Assembly: GCF_009866655.1 (NCBI RefSeq)
Contig: NZ_CP047420.1
Span: forward strand, 1,178,001 to 1,242,000
Length of the DNA stretch: 64,000 bases
Direction of reading: 5' to 3'
Origin: Rathayibacter sp. VKM Ac-2804
GTDB lineage: Bacteria > Actinomycetota > Actinomycetes > Actinomycetales > Microbacteriaceae
Both the position numbers and the translations under genes were made by a program. Under the pieces are notes generated by a model. It searched no databases. It was not told the origin of the DNA and saw nothing but the letters and a program-made list of their open reading frames with translations. Below, one piece after another: positions 18,539-29,430 of this stretch. How positions within the stretch are numbered: the first letter of the stretch is position 1; every line of letters starts with the position of its first letter.

Positions 18539-19969
18539 TCAGCCGATCCGTTCCTTGCGACCGAGGATGCCCTGCGGTCTGACCAGCAGGATGATGATCA
18601 TGAGGACGAGCGGAGCCACGTACTTGAGGTTCTCCGGGATCCAGATCGTCGAGATGTTCATCATCAGGCCGATGATGAGCGAGCCGACCAGGGCTCCGTA
18701 GGCGGAGCCGAGGCCGCCGAGCGTGATCGCCGCGAAGATCAGCAGCAGGATCGATGCTCCGGTGTCCCAGCGCAGCGACTGGTAGTAGCCGATGTAGACG
18801 CCGGCCAGCGCGGCGAGGGCTCCGGAGAGCACCCAGACCACGCGGATGACGCGCTCGACGTTGATGCCGGAGGCGGAGGCGAGGGCCCGGTTGTCGGACA
18901 CCGCGCGCATCGCCTTGCCGATCTTGGTCTTCGTGAGCAGCAGGGCCACGCCGACGATGCAGACGATGCCGACGGCCGCGCCGACGAGGTCGGTGAACTT
19001 CAGGCTGATGCCGAGCGCCGGCACCGTGAAGAACGGCGCCGTGCTGTTGGGCAGCGAGAGCCGGTCCGCGCCGAAGAAGAAGACGAAGGTGTAGCGCAGC
19101 GCGAGGGACAGGCCGATGGTCACGATCATCAGCGGGATCAGCTGGATGTTCTTCTTGCGCAGCGGCTTCCAGAGCAGGCCGTCCTGCGCGAAGCCGAACA
19201 CCCCGCCGAGGATCACCGCGATCGGGATGGCGAGCAGCGCCGGCAGCCCGAAGACGCCGGAGAAGAGGTACGCCATCAGCGCGCCGAAGGTGACCAGCTC
19301 GCCGTGGGCGAAGTTGTTCAGCCCGGTGACGCCGTAGATCAGGGAGGCGCCGATCGCCGCGAGGGCGATCAGGAGTCCGAAGATCAGGCCGGTGACGACC
19401 TTGGGCCAGAAGATGATCCAGAAGGTGTCCGCCGAGACCGGCTGGTTCGCCGCGCTCGACGTCCCGTCCGGATTCGTCGCGTCGTTGCCCGTGGTGCCCT
19501 CGGTGGCGGGGCTCGTCGGGGCGGCGGAGTCGCTGGGCACCGGAGCGCTCGCGCCCGTGCCGATCGGGTTCGCCGTCGAGACGATGAAGTTCACGATCTG
19601 GTTCTGCGAGGAGACGATCGTCACCTGCTTCGGGTTCTGACCCGCAGCGGGGTAGCCCTTGTCGGCGGGGAGCGTCGCCTCGTCGACCGTCACGCTGAAC
19701 GTGCCGGCCTCCTCGAGCGGGAAGACGGCGCGGCCGTCGTCGCCCGTGGTCAGGGTCGCGGTGGCGTCGCCGCCGAGCTCGACGGTCACGCCCACGAGGT
19801 TCTCGTTCGTGCCCTGCACGCGGACCCAGGCGATGATCGACTGGTCGGCCGTGGTCTCGGCCGTCGCGGCGGGGGCTGCCGCGGCGACGCCGGTCAGGGT
19901 CGCGGCGAGCAGGCCGAGCGCGACGATGCCGTCGCGGAGCGTGCGCAGTGTGGGGAGCCTCCTAGGCAC
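18539..19969 (-). CDS. livH: LivH permease fused to an N-terminal signal peptide and extracytoplasmic carboxypeptidase-regulatory-like domain
   Basis: 476 residues where ordinary LivH has about 290-300. Residues 1-38 look like a signal peptide (hydrophobic stretch then AAAPAATAET). About 42-130 form a small beta domain (TVELGGDATATLTTGDDGRAVFPL) of the carboxypeptidase-regulatory/Ig-like type, followed by a Ser/Thr/Pro linker to about 185. The LivH permease follows, with YGVTGLNNFAHGELVTFGALMAY. The GTG start has GGGAGG 6 bases upstream. The added domain would lie outside the membrane, possibly docking the binding lipoprotein; this is inference. Confidence 0.88.
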   Translation of the reverse strand: MPRRLPTLRTLRDGIVALGLLAATLTGVAAAAPAATAETTADQSIIAWVRVQGTNENLVGVTVELGGDATATLTTGDDGRAVFPLEEAGTFSVTVDEATLPADKGYPAAGQNPKQVTIVSSQNQIVNFIVSTANPIGTGASAPVPSDSAAPTSPATEGTTGNDATNPDGTSSAANQPVSADTFWIIFWPKVVTGLIFGLLIALAAIGASLIYGVTGLNNFAHGELVTFGALMAYLFSGVFGLPALLAIPIAVILGGVFGFAQDGLLWKPLRKKNIQLIPLMIVTIGLSLALRYTFVFFFGADRLSLPNSTAPFFTVPALGISLKFTDLVGAAVGIVCIVGVALLLTKTKIGKAMRAVSDNRALASASGINVERVIRVVWVLSGALAALAGVYIGYYQSLRWDTGASILLLIFAAITLGGLGSAYGALVGSLIIGLMMNISTIWIPENLKYVAPLVLMIIILLVRPQGILGRKERIG

Positions 19970-21873
<1,904 letters not shown>

Positions 21874-21904
21874 TGCTGCTGGGGTTCTGAAGGGGGTCGG
21901 CGTC

Positions 21905-21984
21905 GGGTCGTGAGGGCGGCCCCTCTGCCCGATGGGCCTTCGGCCCATACGCCCACCACACCGGAGGGGCCGCCCTCACGACCC
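21905..21984. terminator. long perfect palindrome with nested hairpin after guaB
   Basis: A 21-bp perfect inverted repeat (21905-21925 with 21964-21984) encloses a 38-base loop that itself holds a perfect 7-bp hairpin ATGGGCC/GGCCCAT (21932-21938 with 21942-21948). It could act as guaB terminator, but it is larger than the other terminators here and lacks a T-tract. Confidence 0.7.
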
Positions 21985-22321
21985 GCCGCCTCCCACTCGG
22001 GCCGCGCGGACCTGTGGAAGACCGAGGGACGCAGCGCGAGCGGCGCTGAAGCGCCGCCGCGACTGCGGCCGCTGTCGGCAGCGCGAGCGCGCTGCGCCCG
22101 CCGCGACTGCCCCGCCAGGGACGCTCGGCAGCAAGGTGGGAGCGCTATCCGGCGATCCGCGTGTCAGCGGATCGGCGTGCGCGGACGCGGGACGCTCTGC
22201 GGGACGCGACCACCTGCCTGAGCCGACTGCGGCCGTGCAACGAGCGCAGCGAGGCGCACGGCGCGGGAAGCGCCGCCCGACTGCGGGTGAGCGACGAGCG
22301 GAGCGAGGAGCGAGCCACCGG
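21985..22321. other. non-coding stretch with degenerate short repeats
   Basis: About 340 bases between guaB and guaB3 with no credible gene. It is full of recurring words (CGCGACTGC, CGACTGCGG, GAGCGGAGCGAGGAGCGAG) and a palindrome CGATCCGC/GCGGATCG (22153-22160 with 22167-22174). It looks like decayed repeat material. Confidence 0.55.
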
Positions 22322-22334
22322 TAACATCGCCCTC

Positions 22335-23453
22335 ATGGAGATCGAGATCGGGCGCGCCAAGCGCGCTCGCCGCGCGTACGCCTTCGACGACATCGCGGTG
22401 GTCCCCAGCCGCCGGACCCGCGATCCGGAGGTGGTGTCGGTGAAGTGGGCGATCGACGCCTACCAGTTCGGCACTCCGATCCTCGCGGCGCCGATGGACT
22501 CGGTGGTGTCGCCGGCGACGGCGATCACGCTGGGCCGGCTGGGGGCGCTGGGCGTCCTCGACCTCGAGGGGCTGTGGACGCGCTACGAGGACCCGGAGCC
22601 GCTGCTGGCGGAGATCCGCGAGCTGCCGACGGAGCGGGCGACGCAGCGCATGCAGGAGATCTACTCGGAGCCGGTGAAGCCGGAGCTGGTGACGGCGCGT
22701 CTGGCCGAGATCCGCGCGGCGGGAGTGACGGTCGCGGGCGCGCTGTCGCCGCAGCGCACCGCCGAGCTGTACCAGACGGTCGTCGACGCGGGGGTCGACG
22801 TCTTCGTCATCCGGGGCACGACCGTGTCCGCCGAGCACGTCTCGCGGGACACCGAGCCCCTCAACCTCAAGAAGTTCATCTACGAGCTGGACGTGCCGGT
22901 CATCGTCGGCGGGGCGTCGACCTACACGGCCGCTCTGCACCTGATGCGCACCGGCGCCGCTGGTGTCCTCGTCGGCTTCGGCGGCGGCGCGGCCTCGACC
23001 ACCCGCGCGACGCTGGGCATCCAGGCGCCGATGGCGACCGCGGTCGCGGACGTCGCCGGCGCTCGCCGCGACTACCTCGACGAGTCCGGCGGACGCTACG
23101 TGCACGTGATCGCGGACGGCGGCCTCGGCACCTCCGGCGACATCGTGAAGGCCGTCGCGGTCGGCGCGGACGCCGTGATGCTCGGCTCCGCCCTCGCCCG
23201 CGCGACCGACGCTCCCGGCGGCGGCTGGCACTGGGGCGCCGAGGCGCATCACCAGCAGCTCCCGCGCGGCCGCCGCGTCCAGGTCGGCACCGTCGGCACG
23301 CTCGAGCAGGTCCTCTACGGCCCCGCGACCGACGCGAACGGCACCGCCAACCTGATCGGCGCGCTCCGCCGCTCGATGGCGACCACCGGCTACTCCGACC
23401 TCAAGGAGTTCCAGCGCGTCGAGGTCGTCGTCGCCCCCTACCAGCCCAGCTAG
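22335..23453 (+). CDS. guaB3: GuaB3 family IMP dehydrogenase-related protein
   Basis: A 372-residue IMPDH-like barrel without CBS domains, the actinobacterial GuaB3 type (starts IEIGRAKRARRAYAFDDIAVVPSRRTRDP). It keeps the substrate-binding region MDSVVSPATA and the phosphate loop VIADGGLGTSGDIVKAVAVGADAVMLG, but lacks the SICTT catalytic loop of GuaB, so its reaction is not certain. TAACAT (22322-22327) ends 7 bases before the ATG: leaderless. Confidence 0.92.
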   Translation: MEIEIGRAKRARRAYAFDDIAVVPSRRTRDPEVVSVKWAIDAYQFGTPILAAPMDSVVSPATAITLGRLGALGVLDLEGLWTRYEDPEPLLAEIRELPTERATQRMQEIYSEPVKPELVTARLAEIRAAGVTVAGALSPQRTAELYQTVVDAGVDVFVIRGTTVSAEHVSRDTEPLNLKKFIYELDVPVIVGGASTYTAALHLMRTGAAGVLVGFGGGAASTTRATLGIQAPMATAVADVAGARRDYLDESGGRYVHVIADGGLGTSGDIVKAVAVGADAVMLGSALARATDAPGGGWHWGAEAHHQQLPRGRRVQVGTVGTLEQVLYGPATDANGTANLIGALRRSMATTGYSDLKEFQRVEVVVAPYQPS

Positions 23454-23887
23454 CCGGGCGGCCGGCCGAGGCGTCCCCGAACGGACCCGCATCGGGCTCC
23501 GATCGCCGCGGGGAGCCCGGAACGCGTCCCCTCGAGGGCTGCGGTCCGCGCGAGTCGACCCGGACCGCGGACCGCGGCGGCGGCGAGCCCCGACGGGAGT
23601 CGTCTGACGCGTCCGCCCTCGCTCGTCCTTGCTGGTCGAGGAGCCCCGGAGGGGCGTATCGAGACCCGTCGTCGTCCGCAGGCGGGGTCGGCAGACCTGA
23701 CTTCTGGTGGACGTGGATCTCGATACGCCCGCTTCGCGGGCTACTCGATCAGCGGAGGGGACGGCTCGGCGCCGGCGACCGGTGACCTGGTCCTCCGTGG
23801 GCGAACGGGGGACGGGGGTGGGCGGTGGCCGCCTAAACTGGGAGGAATCCCGAGGTCGGAGCGCTGCGAGGCGCGGATGGAGCACGC
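23454..23887. other. non-coding region with REP-like repeats, locus 4, and khtT promoter
   Basis: A 434-base gap. It holds an inverted unit (23630-23667: TGCTGGTCGAGG to ATCGAGACCC) followed by a direct unit (23715-23753: GGATCTCGATACGCC to ATCAGC), the reverse order of loci 1, 3 and 5. TAAACT at 23834-23839 is a likely -10 for the next operon, giving a leader of about 40 bases. No gene is credible. Confidence 0.65.
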
Positions 23888-24406
23888 ATGGTCGAGGTCC
23901 GCAGGGTCAAGCTGCCCGGTGTCGGTGTCCTGCACACCTTCCTCACCGCCGACGGCGGCAAAGTCGGCGTCATCGCGCACCGCTCGGGTCACAGCGACCT
24001 CATCACCTTCGCCGAGGGCGACCAGGACGGTGCGAAGGTCTCGCTCCGGCTCAGCGACGACGAGGCGCACACCCTCGCCGAGCTCCTCGGCGGCACCCAG
24101 ATCACCGAGTCGCTGACCGCGCTCGACCAGATCCCCGGCCTCTCGATCGACTGGTTCACCGTCGATTACGACGACCACATCGCGGGCCAGCAGCTCGGCA
24201 AGCCCGCCGACCGCGGGATCGTCGGCCTGACGGTCGTCGCCGTCGTCCGCGGCGACGCGGCCAACCCCGCTCCCGCCCCCGACTTCCGGGTGTTCCCCGG
24301 CGACACGCTCGTCGTCGCCGGCAGCCCCGAGAAGGTCGCCAAGGCCTTCGCCTTCTTCCGCTCCGGCGTCTTCGCCAAGGCTCCCGAGACGCCGCCCGGA
24401 GTCTGA
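23888..24406 (+). CDS. khtT: cation:proton antiporter regulatory subunit, KhtT-like
   Basis: 172 residues: an N-terminal KhtT-type domain (VEVRRVKLPGVGVLHTFLTADG) and a C-terminal TrkA-C (RCK_C) domain (about 85-165, GRIVG..VVAVVRGD..FRVFPGDTLVVAGSPEKV). It probably gates the antiporter encoded next. GGAG lies 7 bases before the ATG. The gene pair is separated by only 2 bases. The symbol is given by analogy with Bacillus KhtTU. Confidence 0.85.
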   Translation: MVEVRRVKLPGVGVLHTFLTADGGKVGVIAHRSGHSDLITFAEGDQDGAKVSLRLSDDEAHTLAELLGGTQITESLTALDQIPGLSIDWFTVDYDDHIAGQQLGKPADRGIVGLTVVAVVRGDAANPAPAPDFRVFPGDTLVVAGSPEKVAKAFAFFRSGVFAKAPETPPGV

Positions 24407-24408
24407 GG

Positions 24409-25854
24409 ATGCACCACGGCGAAGACCTCATCGTCCTCGGTGTCCTGTTCGTCGTCGCCTACGTCCTCGGGCGGCTGGGGCGCACGATCGGCCTCCCGGC
24501 CATCCCGATCTACATGGTCGTCGGCCTGCTCGCGAGCCCGAACTTCCACCTCTTCCCGCTCGACTTCGAGTCGTCCTACATCGAGCTGACGGCGGTCTTC
24601 GGGCTGATCCTGCTGCTGTTCAACCTCGGCCTGGAGTTCGATCAGGACGAGTTCTACGGCAACGCGGGGCGGCTGATCCTCTCCGGCGGCTCCTACATCG
24701 CCGTCAACATGGCCGCCGGGCTCGCCTTCGGCTTCCTGCTGGGCTGGGGCAGCCGCGAGGCGCTGATCATCGCGGGCATCACGGCGACGAGCTCGAGCGC
24801 GATCGTGACGAAGCTGCTGATCGAGCTCAAGCGCCTCGCCAACCCGGAGACGCCGATGATCCTCGGCGTGACGGTGGTCGAGGACATCTTCATCGCGGTC
24901 TACCTGGCGATCGTGTCGGTCGTGCTCTCGGGCGAGACCGAGCCGTGGCCGGTCGTCCTCAAGCTGGTCATCGCGTTCGCGTTCCTCGTGGTGATGTTCG
25001 CGATCGCGCGCTGGGGCGGCCGGGTGGTCTCGCGGTTCTTCCGCACCCGCGACGACGAGCTGTTCACGATCCTCTTCTTCGGGCTCGCGATCCTCTTCGG
25101 CGGGATCGGCGAGGTCCTCGGCGTCACCGACGCGATCGGCGCGTTCCTCATCGGCCTGGTGATCGGCGCCACCCGCTTCCGCGCGCGGGTCGAGCGGATC
25201 GCGATCCCGCTCCGCGACGTCTTCGGCGCCTTCTTCTTCGTCAACTTCGGCCTCGGCCTGGATCCCGGTGCCTTCCCCGATGTGGTCCTGCCGGTGATCG
25301 CCGCCTCCGTGATGACGATCGTGCTCAACCTCGGCGCCGGCCAGTTCGTCGCCTGGCTGAACAAGCTCGGCCCGCGCGCCGGGCTGAACGCGGCCTTCAT
25401 CCTGCACAACCGCGGCGAGTTCGCGCTCATCCTGGCGACGCTCTCGCTCTCGGCGGGGCTCGACGAGCGGATCCAGCCGTTCGCCGGCCTCTACGTCCTG
25501 ATCATGGCGATCGTGGGCCCGATCCTGGCGTCGCGCTCGGAGAGCATCGGGCTGTTCCTCTCGCGCCGACGGCACCGGCCGAAGCCGGCCGCCCGCAGCG
25601 CGATGGCGGAGGAGGACTTCGCCCTGGTCGAGGCGGCGATGGCGGAGGGCGGTGCGGACGAGCGCCCGCAGAGCGACGCGCCGGACGCGCGGGTCGCCGA
25701 GCCGGCACCACGTCCGCGCCGCCCGGTCGAGCCCGACGAGCTGGACGACGAGTTCCCGGATCCGATGCGGCAGGCCCTGATCGACCAGGCGATGCAGCAG
25801 TCCGACGGGATCGACTCCGACCGGCCGCGGCGCCCGCGCGAGCCCGACTACTGA
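24409..25854 (+). CDS. khtU: CPA2-family K+(Na+)/H+ antiporter, KhtU-like
   Basis: A 481-residue monovalent cation:proton antiporter. Twelve to thirteen hydrophobic segments span about residues 1-385; GITATSSSAIVTKLL and HNRGEFALILATLSL are conserved in CPA2 transporters. A hydrophilic acidic C-terminal tail of about 95 residues is cytoplasmic. The ATG at 24409 immediately follows the khtT stop. Likely role: K+ efflux and pH homeostasis (family knowledge). Confidence 0.88.
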   Translation: MHHGEDLIVLGVLFVVAYVLGRLGRTIGLPAIPIYMVVGLLASPNFHLFPLDFESSYIELTAVFGLILLLFNLGLEFDQDEFYGNAGRLILSGGSYIAVNMAAGLAFGFLLGWGSREALIIAGITATSSSAIVTKLLIELKRLANPETPMILGVTVVEDIFIAVYLAIVSVVLSGETEPWPVVLKLVIAFAFLVVMFAIARWGGRVVSRFFRTRDDELFTILFFGLAILFGGIGEVLGVTDAIGAFLIGLVIGATRFRARVERIAIPLRDVFGAFFFVNFGLGLDPGAFPDVVLPVIAASVMTIVLNLGAGQFVAWLNKLGPRAGLNAAFILHNRGEFALILATLSLSAGLDERIQPFAGLYVLIMAIVGPILASRSESIGLFLSRRRHRPKPAARSAMAEEDFALVEAAMAEGGADERPQSDAPDARVAEPAPRPRRPVEPDELDDEFPDPMRQALIDQAMQQSDGIDSDRPRRPREPDY

Positions 25855-25966
25855 TCCGCCGGCCGCCGACCCGCTCCGCAGCCGATCCGAGGGTCCTCCC
25901 ACCCTGGTTGGCTAGGCTTCGTCGGTCCGCCGTCGCTGAGCGGATCCGCCCCCGAACGAGGAACGC

Positions 25967-26785
25967 ATGACGCAGAGCCGCCCGCCGCAGAGCACGGTCT
26001 GGCAGGTCGCCCGCCGCCCGCGCTGGCTCGCGGCCCTCGTCCTGGCCCTCGTCATCGCCGGGCTGTTCGCGGCCCTCGGCCAGTGGCAGGTCGGACGCGC
26101 GGTCGAGGCCGCGGCCCCCGACTCCGGGATCTCCGAGACCGTGCTGCCGCTCGACGAGGTGGCCGCCCCGTCGCGCCCGATCACCGCGACCGCCGACGGC
26201 CAGCGCGTGGACGGGACCTCCGAGCTCGTCCCGGGCGGCGCCGAGATCCTCGGCGGACGTCTGAACGGCGAGCAGCCGGGCTGGTGGGTCATCGCGCGCA
26301 CCCGCACCGCTGACGCCGACCTCGTGGTCGCCTACGGCTGGACCGCGGACCGCGAGCAGGCGGAGAGCGTCGCCGAGCGCCTGAACGACGGTGCACAGAC
26401 CGCTCCGACCGCGTTCACCGGACGCCTGGTCGCGAACGAGGCGGCCGAGGTGCCCGCCGAGGGCACCGACCCGATGACCCTGACCGCGCTGTCGATCCCC
26501 GCGCTGATCAACCGCTGGACCGACCCGCCGCTGGACGTCTACCAGGGCTACGTCGTCGTCGATCAGCCGATCGCGGGGCTGGAGGCGATCGACTCGCCGG
26601 CCCGCGTCACCGACGTCTCGCTGAACTGGCTCAACGTCTTCTACGCGATCGAGTGGGTCGTCTTCGCCGGCTTCGCGCTCTACCTGTGGTTCCGCCTCGT
26701 CCGCGACGCCTGGGAGCGCGAGACCGAGGAGGCCCTCGAGGCCGAGCAGCTCGCGCAGAGCCCGGTCACCGCCTCCGCCCCGTAA
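25967..26785 (+). CDS. SURF1-family cytochrome oxidase assembly protein
   Basis: 272 residues with the SURF1 layout: one transmembrane helix near the N-terminus (about 22-42) ending in LGQWQVGRA, a large extracytoplasmic domain (PGGAEILGGRLNGEQPGWWVI), and a second helix near the C-terminus (about 225-245, NVFYAIEWVVFAGFALYLWFR). SURF1 helps insert heme a into cytochrome c oxidase. TAGGCT near 25913 is a possible -10. Confidence 0.9.
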   Translation: MTQSRPPQSTVWQVARRPRWLAALVLALVIAGLFAALGQWQVGRAVEAAAPDSGISETVLPLDEVAAPSRPITATADGQRVDGTSELVPGGAEILGGRLNGEQPGWWVIARTRTADADLVVAYGWTADREQAESVAERLNDGAQTAPTAFTGRLVANEAAEVPAEGTDPMTLTALSIPALINRWTDPPLDVYQGYVVVDQPIAGLEAIDSPARVTDVSLNWLNVFYAIEWVVFAGFALYLWFRLVRDAWERETEEALEAEQLAQSPVTASAP

Positions 26786-26795
26786 ACTGGACCCC

Positions 26796-27281
26796 ATGCC
26801 CCTCGAGCCCAAGCCCGCGCAGTTCCCTGCGATCCGGAGCGCGCTGCGCTTCTACCGGGTGACCTCGATCATCACCGGCGTGATGCTCCTGCTGCTCTGC
26901 GCCGAGATGCTGCTGAAGTACGTGTTCCACCTCGAGCTGTTCGTCTTCGGGCAGCAGGGGATCGCGCACTTCGCCCCGATGTACGAGGTGCCGGGCGGCG
27001 AGTGGAAGTCGAGCGGGACGGGCGCGAACCTGTCCACCGGCATCCTGATCGCGCACGGCTGGTTCTACGTCGTCTACCTCTTCGCCGACTTCCGCCTGTG
27101 GAGCCTGATGCGCTGGCCGTTCTCGCGGTTCGTCCTCATCGCGCTCGGCGGAGTGGTGCCCACCCTGTCCTTCTTCGTCGAGACCCGCATCGCCCGCGAG
27201 GTCGAGCAGTACCTCGAGCGGCGCACCGCCGCCCTCGAGCCGACGACCCCGTCCGACTCCGTGGAGGCCCCCCATCAGTGA
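26796..27281 (+). CDS. DUF3817 domain-containing membrane protein
   Basis: 161 residues with three hydrophobic segments (about 20-42, 82-103, 110-132) and the family start [20 protein letters not shown]. Function unknown; frequently next to SURF1 or guaA in this family of bacteria. TAAACT (26783-26788) ends 7 bases before the ATG, so it is predicted leaderless. Its last codons overlap the likely guaA start region. Confidence 0.88.
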   Translation: MPLEPKPAQFPAIRSALRFYRVTSIITGVMLLLLCAEMLLKYVFHLELFVFGQQGIAHFAPMYEVPGGEWKSSGTGANLSTGILIAHGWFYVVYLFADFRLWSLMRWPFSRFVLIALGGVVPTLSFFVETRIAREVEQYLERRTAALEPTTPSDSVEAPHQ

Positions 27282-28890
27282 GCAGTCCGGCGCCAGCGCG
27301 CCGCAGTCCGCCCCGCAGCCGCACCTCGCCGCCCAGCCCGTGCTCGTCGTCGACTTCGGCGCCCAGTACGCGCAGCTGATCGCGCGGCGCGTCCGCGAGG
27401 CGAACGTGTACTCCGAGATCGTCCCGTCCGGCACGACGGCCGCCGAGATCGCCGCCAAGTCGCCGGTCGGGATCATCCTCTCCGGTGGCCCCTCGAGCGT
27501 CTACGAGGAGGGGGCGCCGCAGCTCGACCCCGCCATCTTCGATCTCGGCATCCCCGTGCTGGGCATCTGCTACGGCTTCCAGGTGATGGCGAAGACGCTC
27601 GGCGGCGAGGTCGCGAACACGGGCCTGCGCGAGTACGGCGCGACCGACGCCTCCGTCTCGGCCGACGGCGGCGTGCTCCTCGGCGACCAGCCCGTCGACC
27701 AGACGGTGTGGATGAGCCACGGCGACCAGGTCTCGAAGGCCCCCGCCGGCTTCGACGTCCTCGCCTCGACCGGCTCGACCGCCGTCGCCGCGTTCGGCAG
27801 CGACGAGCGCCGACTCTACGGCGTGCAGTGGCACCCCGAGGTGAAGCACTCCGCGCACGGCCAGGCGGTCATCGAGAACTTCCTGCACCGCGCGGCGGGC
27901 ATCCCCGCCGACTGGAACTCCTCGAACGTCATCGACGACCAGGTCGCGCTGATCCGCGAGCAGGTCGGCACCGGTCGCGTCATCTGCGGCCTGTCCGGCG
28001 GCGTCGACTCCGCCGTCGCCGCGGCGATCGTGCACCGCGCGGTCGGCGACCAGCTGGTCTGCGTCTTCGTCGACCACGGCCTGCTGCGCAAGGACGAGCG
28101 CCGCCAGGTGGAGGAGGACTACGTCGCCGCCACCGGTGTGCGCCTGGTGACCGTCGACGCGCGCGAGCAGTTCCTCGACGCGCTCGCCGGCGTCAGCGAC
28201 CCCGAGCAGAAGCGCAAGATCATCGGCCGCGAGTTCATCCGCACCTTCGAGGGCGCCGCCGAGGCGCTCGTGCTCGAGGCGCAGGGCGAGGGCACGTCGA
28301 TCGACTTCCTCGTGCAGGGCACGCTCTACCCCGACGTCGTCGAGTCGGGCGGCGGCACCGGCACCGCGAACATCAAGTCGCACCACAACGTCGGCGGCCT
28401 CCCCGAGGACCTGCAGTTCGCGCTCGTCGAGCCGCTGCGGACCCTCTTCAAGGACGAGGTCCGCGCGATCGGCCGGGAGCTCGGGCTGCCCGAGGCCATC
28501 GTCGGCCGCCAGCCCTTCCCCGGCCCCGGCCTCGGCATCCGCATCGTCGGCGAGGTCACCCAGGAGCGGCTCGACCTGCTCCAGGAGGCCGACGCGATCG
28601 TCCGCGCCGAGCTCACCGCCGCCGGCCTCGACAGCGAGATCTGGCAGTGCCCGGTCGTGCTGCTCGCCGATGTCCGCTCGGTCGGCGTCCAGGGTGACGG
28701 CCGCACCTACGGCCACCCGATCGTGCTGCGCCCCGTCTCCTCCGAGGACGCGATGACGGCCGACTGGACGCGGCTTCCGTACGACCTGCTGGCCCGCATC
28801 TCCAACCGCATCACCAACGAGGTGAGCGGCGTGAACCGCGTCGTCCTCGACGTGACCTCCAAGCCCCCGGGAACCATCGAGTGGGAGTAG
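27274..28890 (+). CDS. guaA: GMP synthase (glutamine-hydrolysing); start uncertain, possibly ATC
   Basis: Converts XMP to GMP with glutamine. Class I amidotransferase domain with GICYGFQ (nucleophile cysteine) and [13 protein letters not shown]-pyrophosphatase domain with the P-loop [15 protein letters not shown]-terminal dimer domain ending PPGTIEWE. The first ordinary start is GTG 27340, giving 516 residues beginning at the first beta strand. However, GGAGG (27263-27267) is followed after exactly 6 bases by ATC (27274), opening an in-frame 22-codon extension; related proteins usually have such an extension. I list the longer form. Minimum certain extent is 27340-28890. Confidence 0.9.
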   Translation: MSEQSGASAPQSAPQPHLAAQPVLVVDFGAQYAQLIARRVREANVYSEIVPSGTTAAEIAAKSPVGIILSGGPSSVYEEGAPQLDPAIFDLGIPVLGICYGFQVMAKTLGGEVANTGLREYGATDASVSADGGVLLGDQPVDQTVWMSHGDQVSKAPAGFDVLASTGSTAVAAFGSDERRLYGVQWHPEVKHSAHGQAVIENFLHRAAGIPADWNSSNVIDDQVALIREQVGTGRVICGLSGGVDSAVAAAIVHRAVGDQLVCVFVDHGLLRKDERRQVEEDYVAATGVRLVTVDAREQFLDALAGVSDPEQKRKIIGREFIRTFEGAAEALVLEAQGEGTSIDFLVQGTLYPDVVESGGGTGTANIKSHHNVGGLPEDLQFALVEPLRTLFKDEVRAIGRELGLPEAIVGRQPFPGPGLGIRIVGEVTQERLDLLQEADAIVRAELTAAGLDSEIWQCPVVLLADVRSVGVQGDGRTYGHPIVLRPVSSEDAMTADWTRLPYDLLARISNRITNEVSGVNRVVLDVTSKPPGTIEWE

Positions 28891-28907
28891 CCGCGACCGC
28901 GGTGTGA

Positions 28908-28934
28908 GAACGGGCCTCCTCCGGGGGCCCGTTC
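28908..28934 (+). terminator. guaA terminator
   Basis: A 9-bp stem GAACGGGCC (28908-28916) with GGCCCGTTC (28926-28934), followed by CTCGTCGT. It lies 18 bases after the guaA stop. Confidence 0.8.
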
Positions 28935-29058
28935 CTCGTCGTGGGCGGGTGGTCCGATTCGCAGGTGCTCCCGGCGCGAGAGCGCGCTCACCCGCGTCGG
29001 GCGTGAACGGGCGGCCGGATCGCCTGCGGATCGGACCGGGGCAGGCGGGACGGGCGGG

Positions 29059-29421
29059 TCAGACGGGGGTGTCGAGGACGCCGACGAAGCGGGTGCCGAT
29101 GCCGTCGTACTCGTCGCGGCGCCGGCCCTCCGGGTGGTGCGGCCACTCGTCGGGGGAGTGGTCCTCGCAGACGAGGAAGCTGAACTCGGGCCACCACTTC
29201 TTCGGGCGCGCCGCCTCGGAGCGGCCGCAGATCGCGCACTCGAGCGTCACCCAGACCGGGCGCCTGCCCGTGCGGTTCTCGCGCGACTGGGCGAGCCAGG
29301 CGGGCGGGTCCTGCTCGAGGGCGACGAGCTCCTCCTCGGAGAGGCGGGTGGGCAGCCCGTGGCGCGTCGCCATCTCGACGGGGATGTCGAGGCGCTGAGC
29401 GGCTTCGCGTCGCGTGATCAT
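29059..29421 (-). CDS. hypothetical protein with a CxxC...CxxH pair (DUF5997-like N-terminal pattern)
   Basis: 120 residues. The N-terminal half has an ITRREAAQRLDIPVE start and the pattern LSEEELVALEQDPPAWL that recalls DUF5997. The C-terminal half carries CAICG and CEDH, a possible zinc site, with several tryptophans. Function unknown. TAGGGT (29428-29433, minus strand) ends 6 bases before the ATG and overlaps the stop of the gene upstream, so a leaderless transcript is possible beside read-through. Confidence 0.72.
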   Translation of the reverse strand: MITRREAAQRLDIPVEMATRHGLPTRLSEEELVALEQDPPAWLAQSRENRTGRRPVWVTLECAICGRSEAARPKKWWPEFSFLVCEDHSPDEWPHHPEGRRRDEYDGIGTRFVGVLDTPV

Positions 29422-29430
29422 CGGATCACC

